From: Callorhinus ursinus
Taxonomy: Eukaryota > Chordata > Mammalia > Carnivora > Otariidae
Direction: 5' to 3'
Assembly: GCF_003265705.1 (NCBI RefSeq)
Contig: NW_020312785.1
Span: forward strand, 128,817,665-128,881,664
DNA: 64,000 bases
Positions 10,338 to 22,284 of this stretch are shown here, piece after piece. Every line of letters begins with the position of its first letter. Position 1 is the stretch's first letter. A program made the translations under genes and the position numbers. The notes below the pieces were generated by a model. That model searched no databases and was not told where the DNA came from. It saw only the letters and a program-made list of their open reading frames with translations.

Positions 10338-12290
10338 CTAACCATCATCTGAACTTTCAGGGAGTTGATCTTTTTGCTGGTGGAGGGTCTTGCCTTGTTG
10401 TTGATGGCTGCTGACTAATGGGTGACAGTTATTGAAGGTTGGGGTGGCTGTGGCAGTTTCTTAAAGTAAGATGACAGTGAAGTTTGCTGCATCTGTTGAC
10501 TCTTCCTTTCACGAACAGTTTCTCTATAGCACACAATGCTGCCTGATAGCATTTTACTCACAGTAGAACTTCTTTCAAAATTGGAGGCAGTTCTCTCAAA
10601 CCCTGCCACTGCTTTATCAACTCAGTTTATGTAGTATTCTAAATTCTTTGTTGTCATTTCAACAGTCTTCCCAGCATCTTCACCAGCAGTAAATTCATCT
10701 CAAGAAACCACTTTCTTTGCTCATCCATAAGAAATAACTCCTTCTTATCTGTTAAAAGTTTTAACATGATATTGCAGCAATTCAGTCCCGTCTTCAGGCT
10801 CCACTTCTAGTTCTCTTGCTATTTCCACCACATCTGCCATGACTTCCCCCATTGAAGTCCTGAATCCCTCGAAGTCGTCCATGAGGGTTGTCTTGTTCAT
10901 GTTGATATTTTGACCTCTTCCCATGAATCATGACTGTTCTTAATGACATTTAGAATCGTGAATTCTTTCTAGAAGGTTTTCAATTTACTTTGCCCAGATC
11001 CATCAGAGGAATCATTATCTATGGCAGCTGTAACCTTACAAAATGTATTTCTTAAGTAATAAGGCTTGAAAGTCAAAATGACTCCTGATTCATGGGCTGC
11101 AGAAAGGATGTTGTGTTAGCAGGTCTGAAAACAACATTAATCTTATTGGAAATCTCCATCAAGCTCTTAGGTGACCAGGTGCATTGTCAGTGAGCAGTAA
11201 TAATTTGAAAGGAATCATTTTTTTCTGAACAGTAGGTCTCAACAGTGGAACTTAAAATATTCAGTAAAACATGTTGTAAACAGATGAGCTGTCATGTAGG
11301 CTTTGCTGTTCCATTTATACAGCACAGGCAGAGTAGGTTTAACATAAATGTGTAAAAGCCATAGGCCCTTTAGAATGGTCAGTGAGTGGGTGCCTGGGTG
11401 GCTCAGTCATTAAGCGTCTGCCTTCGGCTCAGGTCATGATCCCAGGGTCCTGGGATCCAGCCCCACATCGGGCTCCCTGCTCAGCGGGAAGCCTGCTTCT
11501 CCCTCTCCCACTCCCCCTGCTCGTGTTCCCTCTCTCGCCGTCTCTCTCTCTCTGTCAAATAAATAAATAAAATCTTAAAAAAAAAAAAAAAAAGAATGGT
11601 CAGTGGGTATTGGCTTCAACTTAAAGTCACCAACTGCGTTAGCCTGGAACAAGAGAGCCAGCCTGTCTTTTGAATCTTTGAAGCCAAGCCATTGACTTTT
11701 TCTCTCCAGCTATGAAAGTTTTACATGGCATCTTTTTCCAGTATAAGGCTGTTTCATCTACATTGAAAATCTGTTGTTTAATGTAGCCATCTTTATCAGT
11801 TATCTTATCTAGATCTGGATCACTTGCTGCAGCTTCTGCATGAGCACTTGCTGCTTCACCTTGCTCTTTTATGTTATAGAGACGGCTTCTTCAACCTCCT
11901 GAACCAACCTCTGCTAGCATCCAACTTTTCTTCTGCAGCTTCCTCCCCTCTCTCAACTGAAGATAGTTCTGGCCTTGCTCTGGACTAGGCTTTGGCTTAA
12001 CAGAAGGTTGTGGCTGGTTTGATCCTCTATCTGGGCCACTAAAACTTTCTCCATGTCAGCAATTAGGCTGTTTTGCTTTGTCATCCTTCGTGTGTTCACT
12101 GGACCAGCACTTTTAATTTTAAGAACTTTCCCTTTGCACTCACAGCTTGGGTGCTTTCTGCAAGAGGCCTAGCTTTCAGCCTGTCTCAGCTTTTGACATG
12201 CCTTCCTCACTAAATTTGATCATTTCTAGCTTTTTAATTTAAAGTGAGAGATGTGCAACTCTTCCTTTTATGTGAACACATAGAGGCCAT
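10338..12290 (-). pseudogene. Tigger1 transposase pseudogene
   Basis: The ancestral start is at 12290 (ATGGCCTCTATGTGTTCACA on the minus strand) and the terminal codons for a D-D-G-stop-like end are at 10338-10340. The frame stops after about 18 codons (MASMCSHKRKSCTSLTLN then stop), and further stops, frameshifts and one inserted SINE (11385-11593) break it. Normal family members have an N-terminal pair of helix-turn-helix DNA-binding domains (CENPB-like) followed by a DDE catalytic domain. No continuous part remains usable. Confidence 0.88.
11385..11593 (+). mobile_element. CAN-SINE inserted in Tigger1
   Basis: Head AGTGGGTGCCTGGGTGGCTC, body with GCCTTCGGCTCAGGTCATGA, long A tail. The perfect 13-bp duplication AGAATGGTCAGTG is at 11372-11384 and 11594-11606. 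It is younger than its host Tigger1. Confidence 0.96.
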
Positions 12291-12406
12291 TGTAGGGTTA
12301 TTAATTGGCCTAATTTTATTACTGTTGTGTCTCAGGAAATAGGGAGGCCCACAGAGAGGGAGAGAGAAAATGGCTAGTCAATAGACCAGTCAGAACACAC
12401 AGTTTT

Positions 12407-12603
12407 GGGGCACCTGGGTAGCTCAGTTGGTTAAGCGGCTGCCTTCGGCTCAGGTCATGATCCTGGGGTCCTGGGATCGAGCCCCATGTCTGGCTACCTG
12501 CTCAGCGGAGAGCCTGCTTCTCCCTCTGCCTGCCACTCTGCCTACTTGTGCTCTCTCAGTATCTCTCTGTCAAATAAATAAATAAAATCTTTAAAAAAAA
12601 AAA
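12407..12603 (+). mobile_element. CAN-SINE inserted in Tigger1 5' noncoding end
   Basis: GGGGCACCTGGGTAGCTCAG head, AAATAAATAAATAAAATC and an A tail. The flanking duplication is imperfect: CACAGTTTT (12398-12406) and CACAATTTT (12604-12612). Tigger1 sequence resumes with TTATCGATTAAGT. Confidence 0.94.
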
Positions 12604-12888
12604 CACAATTTTTATCGATTAAGTGTGTTGTCTCATATGGGTGTGGTCATGGTGCCCCCAAAACAATTAAAATAGTAATATCAAAGAGCACTGATCACTA
12701 TAACAAATATAATAATGATGGAAAAGTTTGAAATATTGGAAAAATTACCAAATGTGACTCAGAGACACGAAGTGAGCACATGCCATTGGAAAAAATGGTG
12801 CTGACAAGCTTGAGACCTTAAATTTGTAAAAAAATGTAGTATCTGCAAAGTGCTATAAAGCAAAACATAATAAAATGAGGTATGCCTA

Positions 12889-13280
12889 TATTAAAAAAAA
12901 AAGAATGGAGCATAAAAAGGCACAACTACTAAACAATATGGTATACTGGATGGAATCCTGGGACAGGAAAAGGACATTAGATAAAAACTAAGGAAATCTA
13001 AATAAACTAAGGACTTTGATAATAATAATATATCAATATTGACTCATTACTTGTGACAGATGTACCATACTAATGTAAAATGTTAATAATAGAGGAAACT
13101 GGCTATAAGGTATATGAGGACTATGTACTATTTACCTTTGCAATGTTTCTATAAATTTAAAACTTATTTAAAATTAAAAGGTTTAAAATAAAATATAATC
13201 CCAAAAAAGTTAATTATATGTTTATTAAGTATCTACTCTGCCCTCAACACTTCTTGGTCACTGTTAAAAGTGTCAGTTCC
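12889..13280. other. Unassigned AT-rich sequence, possibly an old LINE 3' end
   Basis: Segments such as GGATGGAATCCTGGGACAGG and AAAAGGACATTAGATAAAAAC resemble a common mammalian retrotransposon 3' region, but I cannot fix the family. Confidence 0.3.
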
Positions 13281-13375
13281 TTGGTGAGTGCTATGAATTG
13301 TGTAAGATTGATGAATCACAGACTTGGACACCTGAAACAAATAATACATTGTATGTTAATTTAAAAAATTTTTCC
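13281..13375 (+). mobile_element. Carnivore L1 3' terminus, sense, short
   Basis: GAATTGTGTAAGATTGATGA then ACACCTGAAACAAATAATAC and ATTGTATGTTAATTTAAAAA. The same terminal sequence recurs at 58123-58200. Confidence 0.65.
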
Positions 13376-13484
13376 TTTTCCTTTTTTTTGTTTTTAAAAA
13401 AAAGAAAAAAGTCCTTCTTGGAGAAATTTAAAAAAAAAAAGGTCAATTCTTTGTGAAATCACATTGAATCCAAAAATGCTCTTT

Positions 13485-13595
13485 TAGGTATCTGCTGGGT
13501 TCCAGATACCATTGTAGCTGACAAGGATGCAAAGATGAGTAGGACATAGTACCTGCCCCCAAGGGACTCCAGTCTGCTGAAGGCTGAGAACAACA
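13485..13595 (-). mobile_element. Possible L2 3' end, antisense
   Basis: TATCTGCTGGGTTCCAGATA, GACAAGGATGCAAAGATGAG and CCTGCCCCCAAGGGACTCC follow the antisense L2 pattern (ACTATGTGCCAGGCAC ... GATACA ... CCCTGCCCTCAAGGAGC). Confidence 0.5.
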
Positions 13596-15607
13596 TAGCC
13601 TAGGTTAGTGCTGCCACGGAGACACAAGTCATGGCCTATGGAAAAACCAGGGTTAGGGATCATTTGTTTTGCTGGGGCTGGAGTGAAACCAAGTGTTAGA
13701 AAACGGCTAACTCAGAAAAATACAGTAGAATGAATACCGAAGGAAATTTAAATAAATATCTGACAATTTGAGGGTGGTAGCAAGAATATAGGGAGATTCA
13801 GAAGAAACCAGAGTAGTGGGAACTGTTTCCAGTGGTGACTATAAATAGAACTGTAAAATTTTTAATCCCAGCAGGAAACAAGTTCAGTAAAAGCCAACAC
13901 TTTTCTTATATCAAAAATTGATGTGATACAGGAAAATATTAAGACTATAACCTCTCAACAAAAAAATAGTACTCTTATTCTCCCAAATGAGAAGCTGGTC
14001 TATACCAAAATAGCAAATCCAAGTCTGTTCTCATTTGGTCACCCTTTTACCTGTTATGTACAAAAAGTCATCTTTAGTTAGATAGACCAAAAATTAGAGA
14101 AGATTCAGAGAACCAAAAGAAGCATAAATGAAACTAAAGCCATTTTAAAAGCCACAAAATTGCTTCTACCTTCTTAATTCCCAGTAATTAAAACGTGTAT
14201 AGGAGAAGGGCACTGACAATAATGGTTTTTTGAACAGAGGTAAAGGAAAAGACCTTAAATTTAGCAAAATATAATTAAGTGCAAGAAAAATTTCCTAACT
14301 TGAAGAATTAAACATACATACTTTAAAGTCAGTAATGGGAGGAAACTGCCCTCCTTGATTTAGGGAGATATCCTGCCCTTTGGTGGAGGTCTAGAAACAG
14401 AGATAATTGTTTATAGCTAAAGAGGGTACTCTTTGGTTTAAATATGATATTAGACATTAACAGTGTATTAGCAAGTATATAAAATAGCAACGACTGTTTA
14501 GTGATCTTAACGCATAAATATGACAGCTACATTAGATTTGGGTTCCCAAAGGAAAATTAAATCCATCAAAAGCAAAGAAGAATCCCAGCTGTCATAAGCA
14601 CTTGACAGATTCAAAGAAGATAGGGATTTCCTATAATCTATTCTATTCTCAACCTTTTGTTTCAGCTGTAACATGTCTATCCCTTCGAATGCTATTCCAG
14701 CCAGTCCACCTGTATCAGATGTATAATAGCTTTTTATAAGTAGTAGTTTTTTCTGTATATAGACAATACGAGTGCCCATCTTTAGGAGTAATTGTTTTTC
14801 TTTAGAATCAGACTACTCTTACTTTTTTCATTTGAATTGATTACTGGGTGCTTTCGGAGCTTTGCTTTTCATATACTACGTGTATTGTAGTCACACTATG
14901 TCCTTAACGTTTGTTTCAGTTTATAAAGAATACAATTAGCCTTTTTAATGCTTCAGTCACAATTAAATCTCCCCTAATGTTAGGAATTGGTCTTTCCAAG
15001 GCTGAAGAGGTGTTTTTAATTATTCATTCCTGGGTTTGTTTCTTACAGCAGCCTCAGCTGTGCTTTATTATTCAAAGGTTAATGCAAGCTGAGAAGTGGG
15101 TAAATTAAATCTGCTTGGCAGCCAACAACCCTACGTATTAGCAGACACCGTAAGATGGGGATGGGCAGTGTAAGTTATTTCCACCATTGTAGCACTGCCA
15201 AAAGCAAAAACCACTAAATCCCTCAACGATAGCCTACATTGACAGGAATTACTACGAGATACTACAAATGGGTGGTTCTTAAATAGCAGATCTTCAGTAA
15301 AATCTGTGTTTGTTTTGCTTACAGAGGGAGAAGGCAATGGCTGAAATCAGAAACGTAATGATAGCTTTTGTAGAAAATTGATGTAGATACCATGACTAAT
15401 GAACTTTGTATAATATTAAATCACTAAGTTGAGTGCTGGGAGTCACTTCTATAAGTGTTTTACAAGGTCAGACTGCAAAATCTCATGAAAGCAAGAGCAT
15501 AATGTTCTTAGACAACTAGGCAATATGAAAGTGCTGTCATAGCTCCACCCCTCCGGTTATTGTGAGGAACAAAATGTTGCTAGAGCCTTTCATTTGCTTC
15601 CCTTCTA
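13596..15607. other. Unassigned intron sequence
   Basis: About 2 kb with no recognised repeat or gene. Short frames (for example a 90-codon one on the minus strand at 14507-14779) show no family similarity that I know and no splice context. Confidence 0.4.
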
Positions 15608-15825
15608 TTTTTTATTTTATTTTATTTTATTTTTTTAAAGATTTCTTTTATTTATTTGACAAGAGAGATACAGCGAGAGAGGGAACACAAGCAGGGGAAG
15701 TGGGAGAGGGAGAAGCAGGCTTCCCACCAAGCAGGGAGCCCAGATGCAGGGCTCAATCCCAGGACCCTGGGACCATGACCTGAGCCGAAGGCAGACGCTT
15801 AATGACTGAGCCACCCAGGCGCCCC
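15608..15825 (-). mobile_element. CAN-SINE, antisense, with (TTTTA)n tail
   Basis: Left tail TTTTATTTTATTTTATTTT, then GATACAGCGAGAGAGGGAAC, and head CCACCCAGGCGCCCC. I could not identify a convincing target duplication. Confidence 0.93.
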
Positions 15826-16189
15826 TAGAGAATGAATTTTAAAGCCACTGTTATACAGTATCTGAGAATTTGGACTTGGTGCAGTCTCAGATGTTGTTAT
15901 AGGATGGAACATGTAAAACTGAAGTTATTCTTTACTGAATTATTAACCAAGAAAGATGGGACTTAGCAGTCACTTGTCACTTTCTTTCATGAGCTCAGTA
16001 TTGAGTAGGGAGAAGCATGAGAGACAGAGACATTAGCATACAAGGTGTCATACAGCAGGTCCAGAAAAGGGAAGTCAGACCCCCTAAATTTATTTCCATG
16101 TCTTGGGTCCAGGAGTAAAGGATGAGTGAGCTTCAGGACCCTGATTGAGCCCTACTAGTTTCTCACTTACCTGATAATATAAATAGCAT
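15826..16189. other. Unassigned intron sequence
   Basis: Nothing recognised. Confidence 0.35.
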
Positions 16190-16410
16190 AAATTTTATAA
16201 CCCTTACTATGGGCCAGGCACTATTTTAAGCTGTTTATATGTATTAATTCATTTAATGCTCACATCATCTCTATAAGGGAGCCATCCTTTCAAAAGCAAA
16301 GGGACAGTAGGAGACTAAATAACTTGCTTTAATTCACACCATTAGTGGCAGAGCCAGGACAACCCCTGGCTGTCTTGATCTGAAGCCCACTGTCTTTACT
16401 ATTATACTAA
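16190..16410 (-). mobile_element. MIR, antisense
   Basis: TATGGGCCAGGCACTATTTT, TTAATTCATTTAATGCTCAC, AAATAACTTGCTTTAATTC and GTGGCAGAGCCAGGACAACC in order make this a long, fairly clear MIR. Confidence 0.8.
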
Positions 16411-16439
16411 TAGACTAGTGTTTTACTAAAGATGGTTAT

Positions 16440-16640
16440 TTATTATTTTTCAACAAACATTTACTGTGTTTCTGTGTGTGCAGTTTGCTTTTGCTATTGA
16501 CCTTCTAGCTGACCTGCTGGAAGAGAACGGTGATGGTGGGTCTTGGAGCCAGATAGCAATGTCGGGGATACAAAGAAAAATGCAGGTTGTAGGATACAAC
16601 AGCAAATATTTGGGGGAATAAATTAGCCATATGAATAAAT
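16440..16640 (-). mobile_element. Possible L2 3' end, antisense
   Basis: Begins TTTTTCAACAAACATTTACT, which resembles the antisense L2 terminus. The rest is too diverged to confirm. Confidence 0.35.
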
Positions 16641-17574
16641 TGTTGTTTACCATTTACCTATACAAAAACAAAAGATGTTCTCAGCCAATGAAAAGTGTAC
16701 TGAGTATATTGGAGGTATTTAATCTACTTGGAAAACAAATTGCCTTGATAATAACTCTATACAAATAAACAGATAAACCTTAACTATACTAGGAATAGTT
16801 AACTGTCGCTAAGATCTGCCCCCTGGTAACTTTCAAATGGAATTTTTACTTTGACACAGTATTATAAATGTTAGAAAACAATAAAGCTGCATTTGGAATG
16901 ATACCAGGGAACTTGGCATTCTGTCCTCTGTGAATAGTAACATTTTTGAGAACTAAAGAATTTGGGGAAGGATTTGGCTTCCTCAGAACTGTGTAGGGCA
17001 GCGGTGGCTTGCACTCTTGTCCAAAGCTTATTTAACCTGCAGATAAGATCAGTGGACATGTTAAAGCTGTACAGCCTTCCCATCTAACATGGGCATGGGG
17101 CGAAATTTTAAATAATAAAGAAACATTGCCTGCTACATTTGCTAGCTCACGTGCCCATATTGTTCTGACAGTGCAGATAAGAGAGGCTAGCCCTGGAAAT
17201 CCTGAGTACCTTGCGACCTTTCATCTCTGACACAGAATAGAGAAAAGGCACAAGCATCAGGGTGGGAGGTGGGCAACAAAAGCAGTGGTGCAAGAAGTGG
17301 TATGCTTGCTAAGGAAATGGGAAGAGTAGCATAAGATCAGTATTTCTAGTTTGAAAAGCTAAAAAAAAAAAAAGAATTGGGTAGCTGAAATAAAAATGGC
17401 TTTCACCAAATCTAAATCTAGTCCTTGAAACGTGCCCAGGATAAAAAGAAAAGAAAACCCAGGTGTTAGTGTCGATCTCTGGTCTCCTGTCTTACACCAG
17501 GCAATTCATCATAATGGTAACTATATGGTTTTTCCAGTTGAGTCTTCCTTTCTAAGTTCACAGTAGTTGTGAAA
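16641..17574. other. Unassigned intron sequence
   Basis: No confident repeat or gene. An A12 run lies near 17360. Confidence 0.35.
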
Positions 17575-17740
17575 CAGTAAGAGCCTCTCCTTGGGATCAG
17601 AGGGCTCAGGTTTTCTTCTGTGGGTGTGGTCTTGAGCAAAGCACTTCACTTTGTAGAAACTTAATTTTACCAGTTTTGAAATGAAGGCTTTGACAGAAGT
17701 GATTTTCAGTGGGAGAGGAGCTTTTTCATTTTTTTGAAAT
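17575..17740 (+). mobile_element. MIR, sense
   Basis: GGGATCAGAGGGCTCAGGTT, then GGTCTTGAGCAAAGCACTTC and TTTTACCAGTTTTGAAATGA match the sense MIR order (GGAGTCAGA ... CTTGGGCAAGTCACTT ... CAGTTTCCTCATCTG). Confidence 0.7.
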
Positions 17741-19229
17741 TATCATCCCCCACCAAATACATGCTAAGAATCACTGCTGAAGGAGGTAATTTTTTCTAAA
17801 AGAAGAGGGTATGTTGAAAAGGAGAAAAAAAAAGGCTGCAAATAACTTGATTAACTTATTTCTAGAATCCTTTCAGCTAACTAAAGGATTAAAAATCCTG
17901 TAATTCGGTATTTTAAGTAATAATTCAGTAATTTAAGTATTTCAAGATTGATTTTATGCCTAGTTGTCTAACTCAGTGAAATTCCAGTCCAGTTCTAATG
18001 CTTCTGCTTCTTTTGTGTTATGAAGAAAAGTTGAACTAGATGGTCTCCCAAGTCTTTATAATTGTAACCTTATTTCTAACAACCCACATATATAAAATAA
18101 GATTTGGTTCTTTTTGACTGTGACTGTCTTTGTCCTTATAAGTGAATGTGTCTTATAAAAATGCAGCTTGGGAGGAAAAGGAACCATAGGCAGTTTTTCC
18201 CTGTGGTCTTCCTTCCTACTTCCCAATTTCTCTGTTTCTCCTTGCTCATTATTTCATACAGTTATGTCTTAAAATTTTAAGTCTGTTGCACAGTTGCATA
18301 CTCACTGAAATATATCACACATTGGGAAAATAAAATATGCACAGCCACCCACCCACACACCATACACATAATATAGAAAGAAGCCTAAGGTGTCATCAAG
18401 TCACTGAGTCAGTTGTTCTTTCTCAGTAACTTACAGAAGGCTAGTTTTACTCACTAAGGACGCTATCTTATTAGCTACTGCCTTCCCTGGGAAAAGGAAG
18501 TATTGTAATCATTAAGCTAATTATATTTTGTTTAAAAACCTCTTTTTCTTCAGTTTCTTCGTCTCTGCTAAGTTGTTGACCCTCTTAACATAGGATACAA
18601 ATTATATGACAGTAGTGACTTTAAAGTACGATTTGGTAAAAGATATCTACAGTCAACTGAAATCTTGTTTTGTTTTACACATCTCAAATCTGGAAAGTGT
18701 GATTGAGGACAGAGATCCTTCCCATTAGGTAAGCACTCATTGACAAAAAGTATAAAATAATTCTTTTTCTTGAAATACCTCAAGAATAAGGACCAGACTG
18801 CTAAGAACTGGAAAGAAAAATATATGAAGGAGAAAATATTAATCATTCAGTACTGCTTAGAACTTAGTATACAAAATGGATCTTTTCTGTCACCACTGTT
18901 GTATCCTAATCTCCTAAAATGTGGTGGACTTTGGTGTTACTGGTCTTCAAAAAAAAATTACTGCATGCAAATATAGGAAACCTCAGGAGTTTATGAAATA
19001 CCATTCTTCATTTGCCTTCTCAAGAGCTATAATCTTGGCCTGTTTTCTCAATACCCTCTTAGCTATAGGGGATTTTTTTTTTCCACTATCAGAATGAGTT
19101 CTTTTTTTCCTATGACCCAGATAATGATGTTTCTTAAGATTTCTTCTTTTCCAAGTATTAAAGGTCCCATAAATGACTTTATAATGCTGTGTTTACATAG
19201 GATGTTACCACTTCCAAAGGAGTACTTAG
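17741..19229. other. Unassigned intron sequence
   Basis: AT-rich, with A/T runs and no supported element. The 92-codon minus-strand frame at 18568-18846 has no recognisable domain. Confidence 0.35.
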
Positions 19230-20090
19230 CCTTTGAGGGTAAAGGAGATGTCCCCAAGGAGAATGTAGCTAAATTGAGGCCTAAAGGACAAATAGAATGG
19301 TCAGACCTACAGAGAATCTTATCCAAAGCCAGGAGGCAAAAAAAAAAAAGTCAAGCTCCCTTGAAAGTTTTATAAGTAGGTCCAGTATGACTGGAGAATG
19401 GAGCTAGAGGAAAGGGTAGTGGCAAGGGATGAGGCCAGAGAGGTCAGCTGGAAGCAGATCTTTTTGAAAGACTTTGTATGCTTCAAAGGAATTTGGGCCT
19501 GATCTTGAAGGTATTAAGAAGTCAGAGAAATCAGGAAAACAGAAGATCCCACTTAAAGGATTTTCTGGAAATTGCCCTATCTGCAGTTTGGTGGATGGAT
19601 TGAAGGAAAGCAAGACTGGAGGTAGGGAAATAGCATGTTGGTGCCATCATCTAAGTGAGAGCTAATGCAGCCAGTAGACAGATTATAGAGATAGCTTCTA
19701 TAGGCTTTGGGGAATTAAGAGAAGAGAAGGAGGAAGGAAGCATAGTCAAGGATGACTCTTGGGTTTCCTGCCAGGTTAGAGGTTCCATCAGTGTTAGATA
19801 GGTTGTCAGAGGCAGATAATAACATACCTAGAATGAAGATGAAGAAACAAGGTAACTGAGGGTAGAACCCCTAGGAAAGCAGACATTGAAGAGATGTTAC
19901 TGAAGAGGACAAAAGATTGGAGAAGTTACCCTAAAGTGTAGAGAGAGACTCTTGGAGAGATACCTGGGGAAGAGAGCTTTTTAGGAATCAGGGAGTAGAA
20001 GCTACAGTTTCAATAAAATGAAAACAAAAGGCACTGTTGGATTTAGCAACAATTAGGTCAGCTCATGGCCTTGAGAACAGTCTGAAAACA
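19230..20090 (-). mobile_element. L2 LINE, antisense, RT-distal part of ORF2
   Basis: GCATAGTCAAGGATGACTC then TTGGGTTTCCTGCCAGGTTA, and GATTTAGCAACAATTAGGTC near the right end, correspond to the antisense L2 ORF2 region after and into the RT core (the stretch encoding AKSSGHFSV and LDLSAAFDTVDH-type residues). Highly diverged and not coding. Confidence 0.65.
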
Positions 20091-20247
20091 TTTTCCCCCT
20101 TGAATCTCCCCACTTCCATATGTTTTCTTTCTCATTTCATTCATACAGTGGTGGTATTTCCCCTCTTTAGCTGCTTTTCCTACTGTCCTTATCTGTAACT
20201 GGTCTGGGCCTTGCTTTCATATTTTTTTAAAGGATGGGACTATTCTT

Positions 20248-20448
20248 GGGGCGCCTGGGTGGCTCAGTTGGTTGCGCGACTGCCTTCGGCTCAGGTCATG
20301 ATCCTGGAGTCCCGGGATCGAGCCCCGCATCGGGCTCCCTGCTCAGCAGGGAGTCTCCTTCTCCCTCTGACCCTCTTCCCTCTCGTGCTCTCTCTCATTC
20401 TCTCTCTCTCAAATAAATAAAAATAAAAATAAATATTTAAAAAAAAAA
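20248..20448 (+). mobile_element. CAN-SINE, sense, young-looking
   Basis: Intact head GGGGCGCCTGGGTGGCTCAG, CGGGATCGAGCCCCGCATC, and a CT-rich block. Flanked by a perfect 19-bp duplication, AAAGGATGGGACTATTCTT (20229-20247 and 20449-20467). Confidence 0.97.
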
Positions 20449-20467
20449 AAAGGATGGGACTATTCTT

Positions 20468-21649
20468 TCCTTCCAGTTTGACATTAGAGAAACATACATT
20501 ATTGTGTTATAAGCAGAAAGCTCAATATTCCTGCAGCTGTTTACTCTCAAAGGGACTTTGGACATATGTGCAGCATGTCATTTGCCTGTGAACATTGTGC
20601 TCATTTCTGAAAGGGATGAATCCAGCTATGTGGAATCTGACATATAAGCAGAGATTTCCAGAGCTCCTGAGAAATCCCTCGTACTGTCTTCTCTTCACCA
20701 TTCTGTCCCCATCAATTTCAGGTTATTGTTGGCACATCAGAGATTCTCTACAAAGGCAAGTTTCTTGTCCTGTGGAGCCAGGATCCCTACGTTGCCTGGG
20801 CTGCCTTACTCTTTTTCTATCTCAGAGTCGATGTTAAATGAAAAGGCAGCAGGCACAGCCAAAAACTCTTGGTCTCAGAGTCACAGCTGTGGCACAGCAC
20901 ATTGAAAGTATTCAGATGTATTTAAAACATCTTAGGATCTTAAATAAAGACACAGTGAGTGCTTAGTCCTTTTCAGCATTTTTATTGTACGTGTATAATA
21001 TTTCAGACGTGTAGAAGGGCTCATCCACTGTAGGCAGCAGCATAGAAGGCTGAACACAGTTTACAAGGTTGATTCTCTAACAGAATTTCCCCGAGCGGCA
21101 ACTTTGGTTACAACTAATTTGTAATTTGCTAACTGATATTTGCATTTTCATAGATTTATCTAATTGCATTTTATTTTGAAATGTAACTCTGTTAGCTGTG
21201 TTTATCTTTCTTCTTTAAAAAATAAAATCTGAAAATAAGGGTATTGATCATTAAGAATACTGGAAGTGAGAAAACATTGCTAAATAACCACATACCTAAA
21301 AATCCTGATGTTAAATAAACATTCCATTCAACGCAAAATTGGATTTCCTGGAAGTGGCAGCTTTGATTTCTGATGGTTTCCAAAGTTCTGCATCTAAATA
21401 CATACCCTAAGATTAGATTGCAGGATGATGATGGTAATAATGGTGGTAGTGAAAATGATTATTAATGTCTGGGTCTTGGTAGCCTGTTTTCTAGTCCAGG
21501 GATCTTGAAACCCTTCTTATAAAATCACCAGGCAATTAATCTTTTGACTGTGTTAGTGAATTTCTGTATCATCCACAAAGCATAACAACACCTAGAATAG
21601 CAGCAAACATTTGGAAACATACTATTTGAGCCATTACAGGCCCCATTTT
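20468..21649. other. Unassigned intron sequence
   Basis: No recognised element. Around 20980-21060 and 21210-21390 there are short frames only. Confidence 0.35.
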
Positions 21650-21830
21650 CCAAGCTCTACTAAAACTTCACTTACTCCACAAGGTTCGTGCTGTAATTGC
21701 CTCATTTTGTAGCTGAGGAAACTAAGACACTGAAAGATTATATGGGGAGATTACACATTCACCCAGGGCTCTACAGGCCTTACATGGTAGGACTAGGATT
21801 CAGAAAAGCAAGTCTGACTTAGAGTCCGGT
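21650..21830 (-). mobile_element. MIR, antisense
   Basis: CTCATTTTGTAGCTGAGGAA, ACTAAGACACTGAAAGATTA, and AGGACTAGGATTCAGAAAAG followed by TCTGACTTAGAGTCCGGTC are the antisense MIR core. Confidence 0.75.
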
Positions 21831-22064
21831 CATGTTCTTCATCATCATTCTGTAGTGCAGGTGTCTGCGGCTCTAACTGTTATTTGGTCAGCTTAAGGGG
21901 GAAGTGATCATTGAAAATACAAAATGGTCTGCAGCTTCGGCTTCTCACTTTTTTGGTCCAAAGTATATAAAAGCTCATTCTTCTGTTTTATATAAATCCA
22001 AATAATTCTGACATATTAAAAAAAAAACTCATTTGGTCAGTATGGGCTACTGGAGCTGCTAGAT

Positions 22065-22276
22065 CTGTATTGCCCGGTATATGTGACCACTAGCCACATG
22101 GAGCTATTTAGATTTAAATTCATTAAAATCAAATGACATTGAAAATCCACTTCCTCATTCTCGCCAGCTCCATTTCAGGTGCCTAAAGGCCACGTGTGGC
22201 TAGGGATTACCATACCGGATAATGGTAAGAACTAAAACATTTTCATTATCACAGAAAGTTTTATTAGACAACACTG
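22065..22276. mobile_element. hAT-like nonautonomous DNA transposon (MER type), copy 1
   Basis: CCACTAGCCACATGGAGC and GGCCACGTGTGGCTAGGG are inverted within the element, and it ends AGTTTTATTAGACAACACTG. The repeated GCCACATGTGGC-type palindrome and terminal CAGTGCTGTCCAAT-type repeats are those of a common mammalian MER element; I do not name the subfamily. Eight bases (CTCTAGAA) separate it from the next copy. Confidence 0.65.
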
Positions 22277-22284
22277 CTCTAGAA

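Larger units (their letters stand above)
10127..12888 (-). mobile_element. Tigger1 DNA transposon (pogo/Tc1-mariner), nearly full length
   Basis: The right terminus on the minus strand reads TATAGGCATACCTCATTTTA; the left terminus is a decayed CAAGCGTAGGTCAAAGATAA corresponding to CAGGCATACCTCGGAGATAT. A TA dinucleotide abuts each end (10125-10126, 12889-12890). The span is 2762 bp. Removing two inserted SINEs with their duplications leaves about 2.33 kb, against about 2.4 kb for Tigger1. The order of noncoding ends and transposase body is intact. Mobilised by its own DDE-type transposase in the past; now inert. Confidence 0.93.

Noticed and set aside
14507..14779. 90-codon minus-strand frame
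   Set aside because: No family similarity that I know, no promoter or splice context, single exon in an intron. Chance frame.
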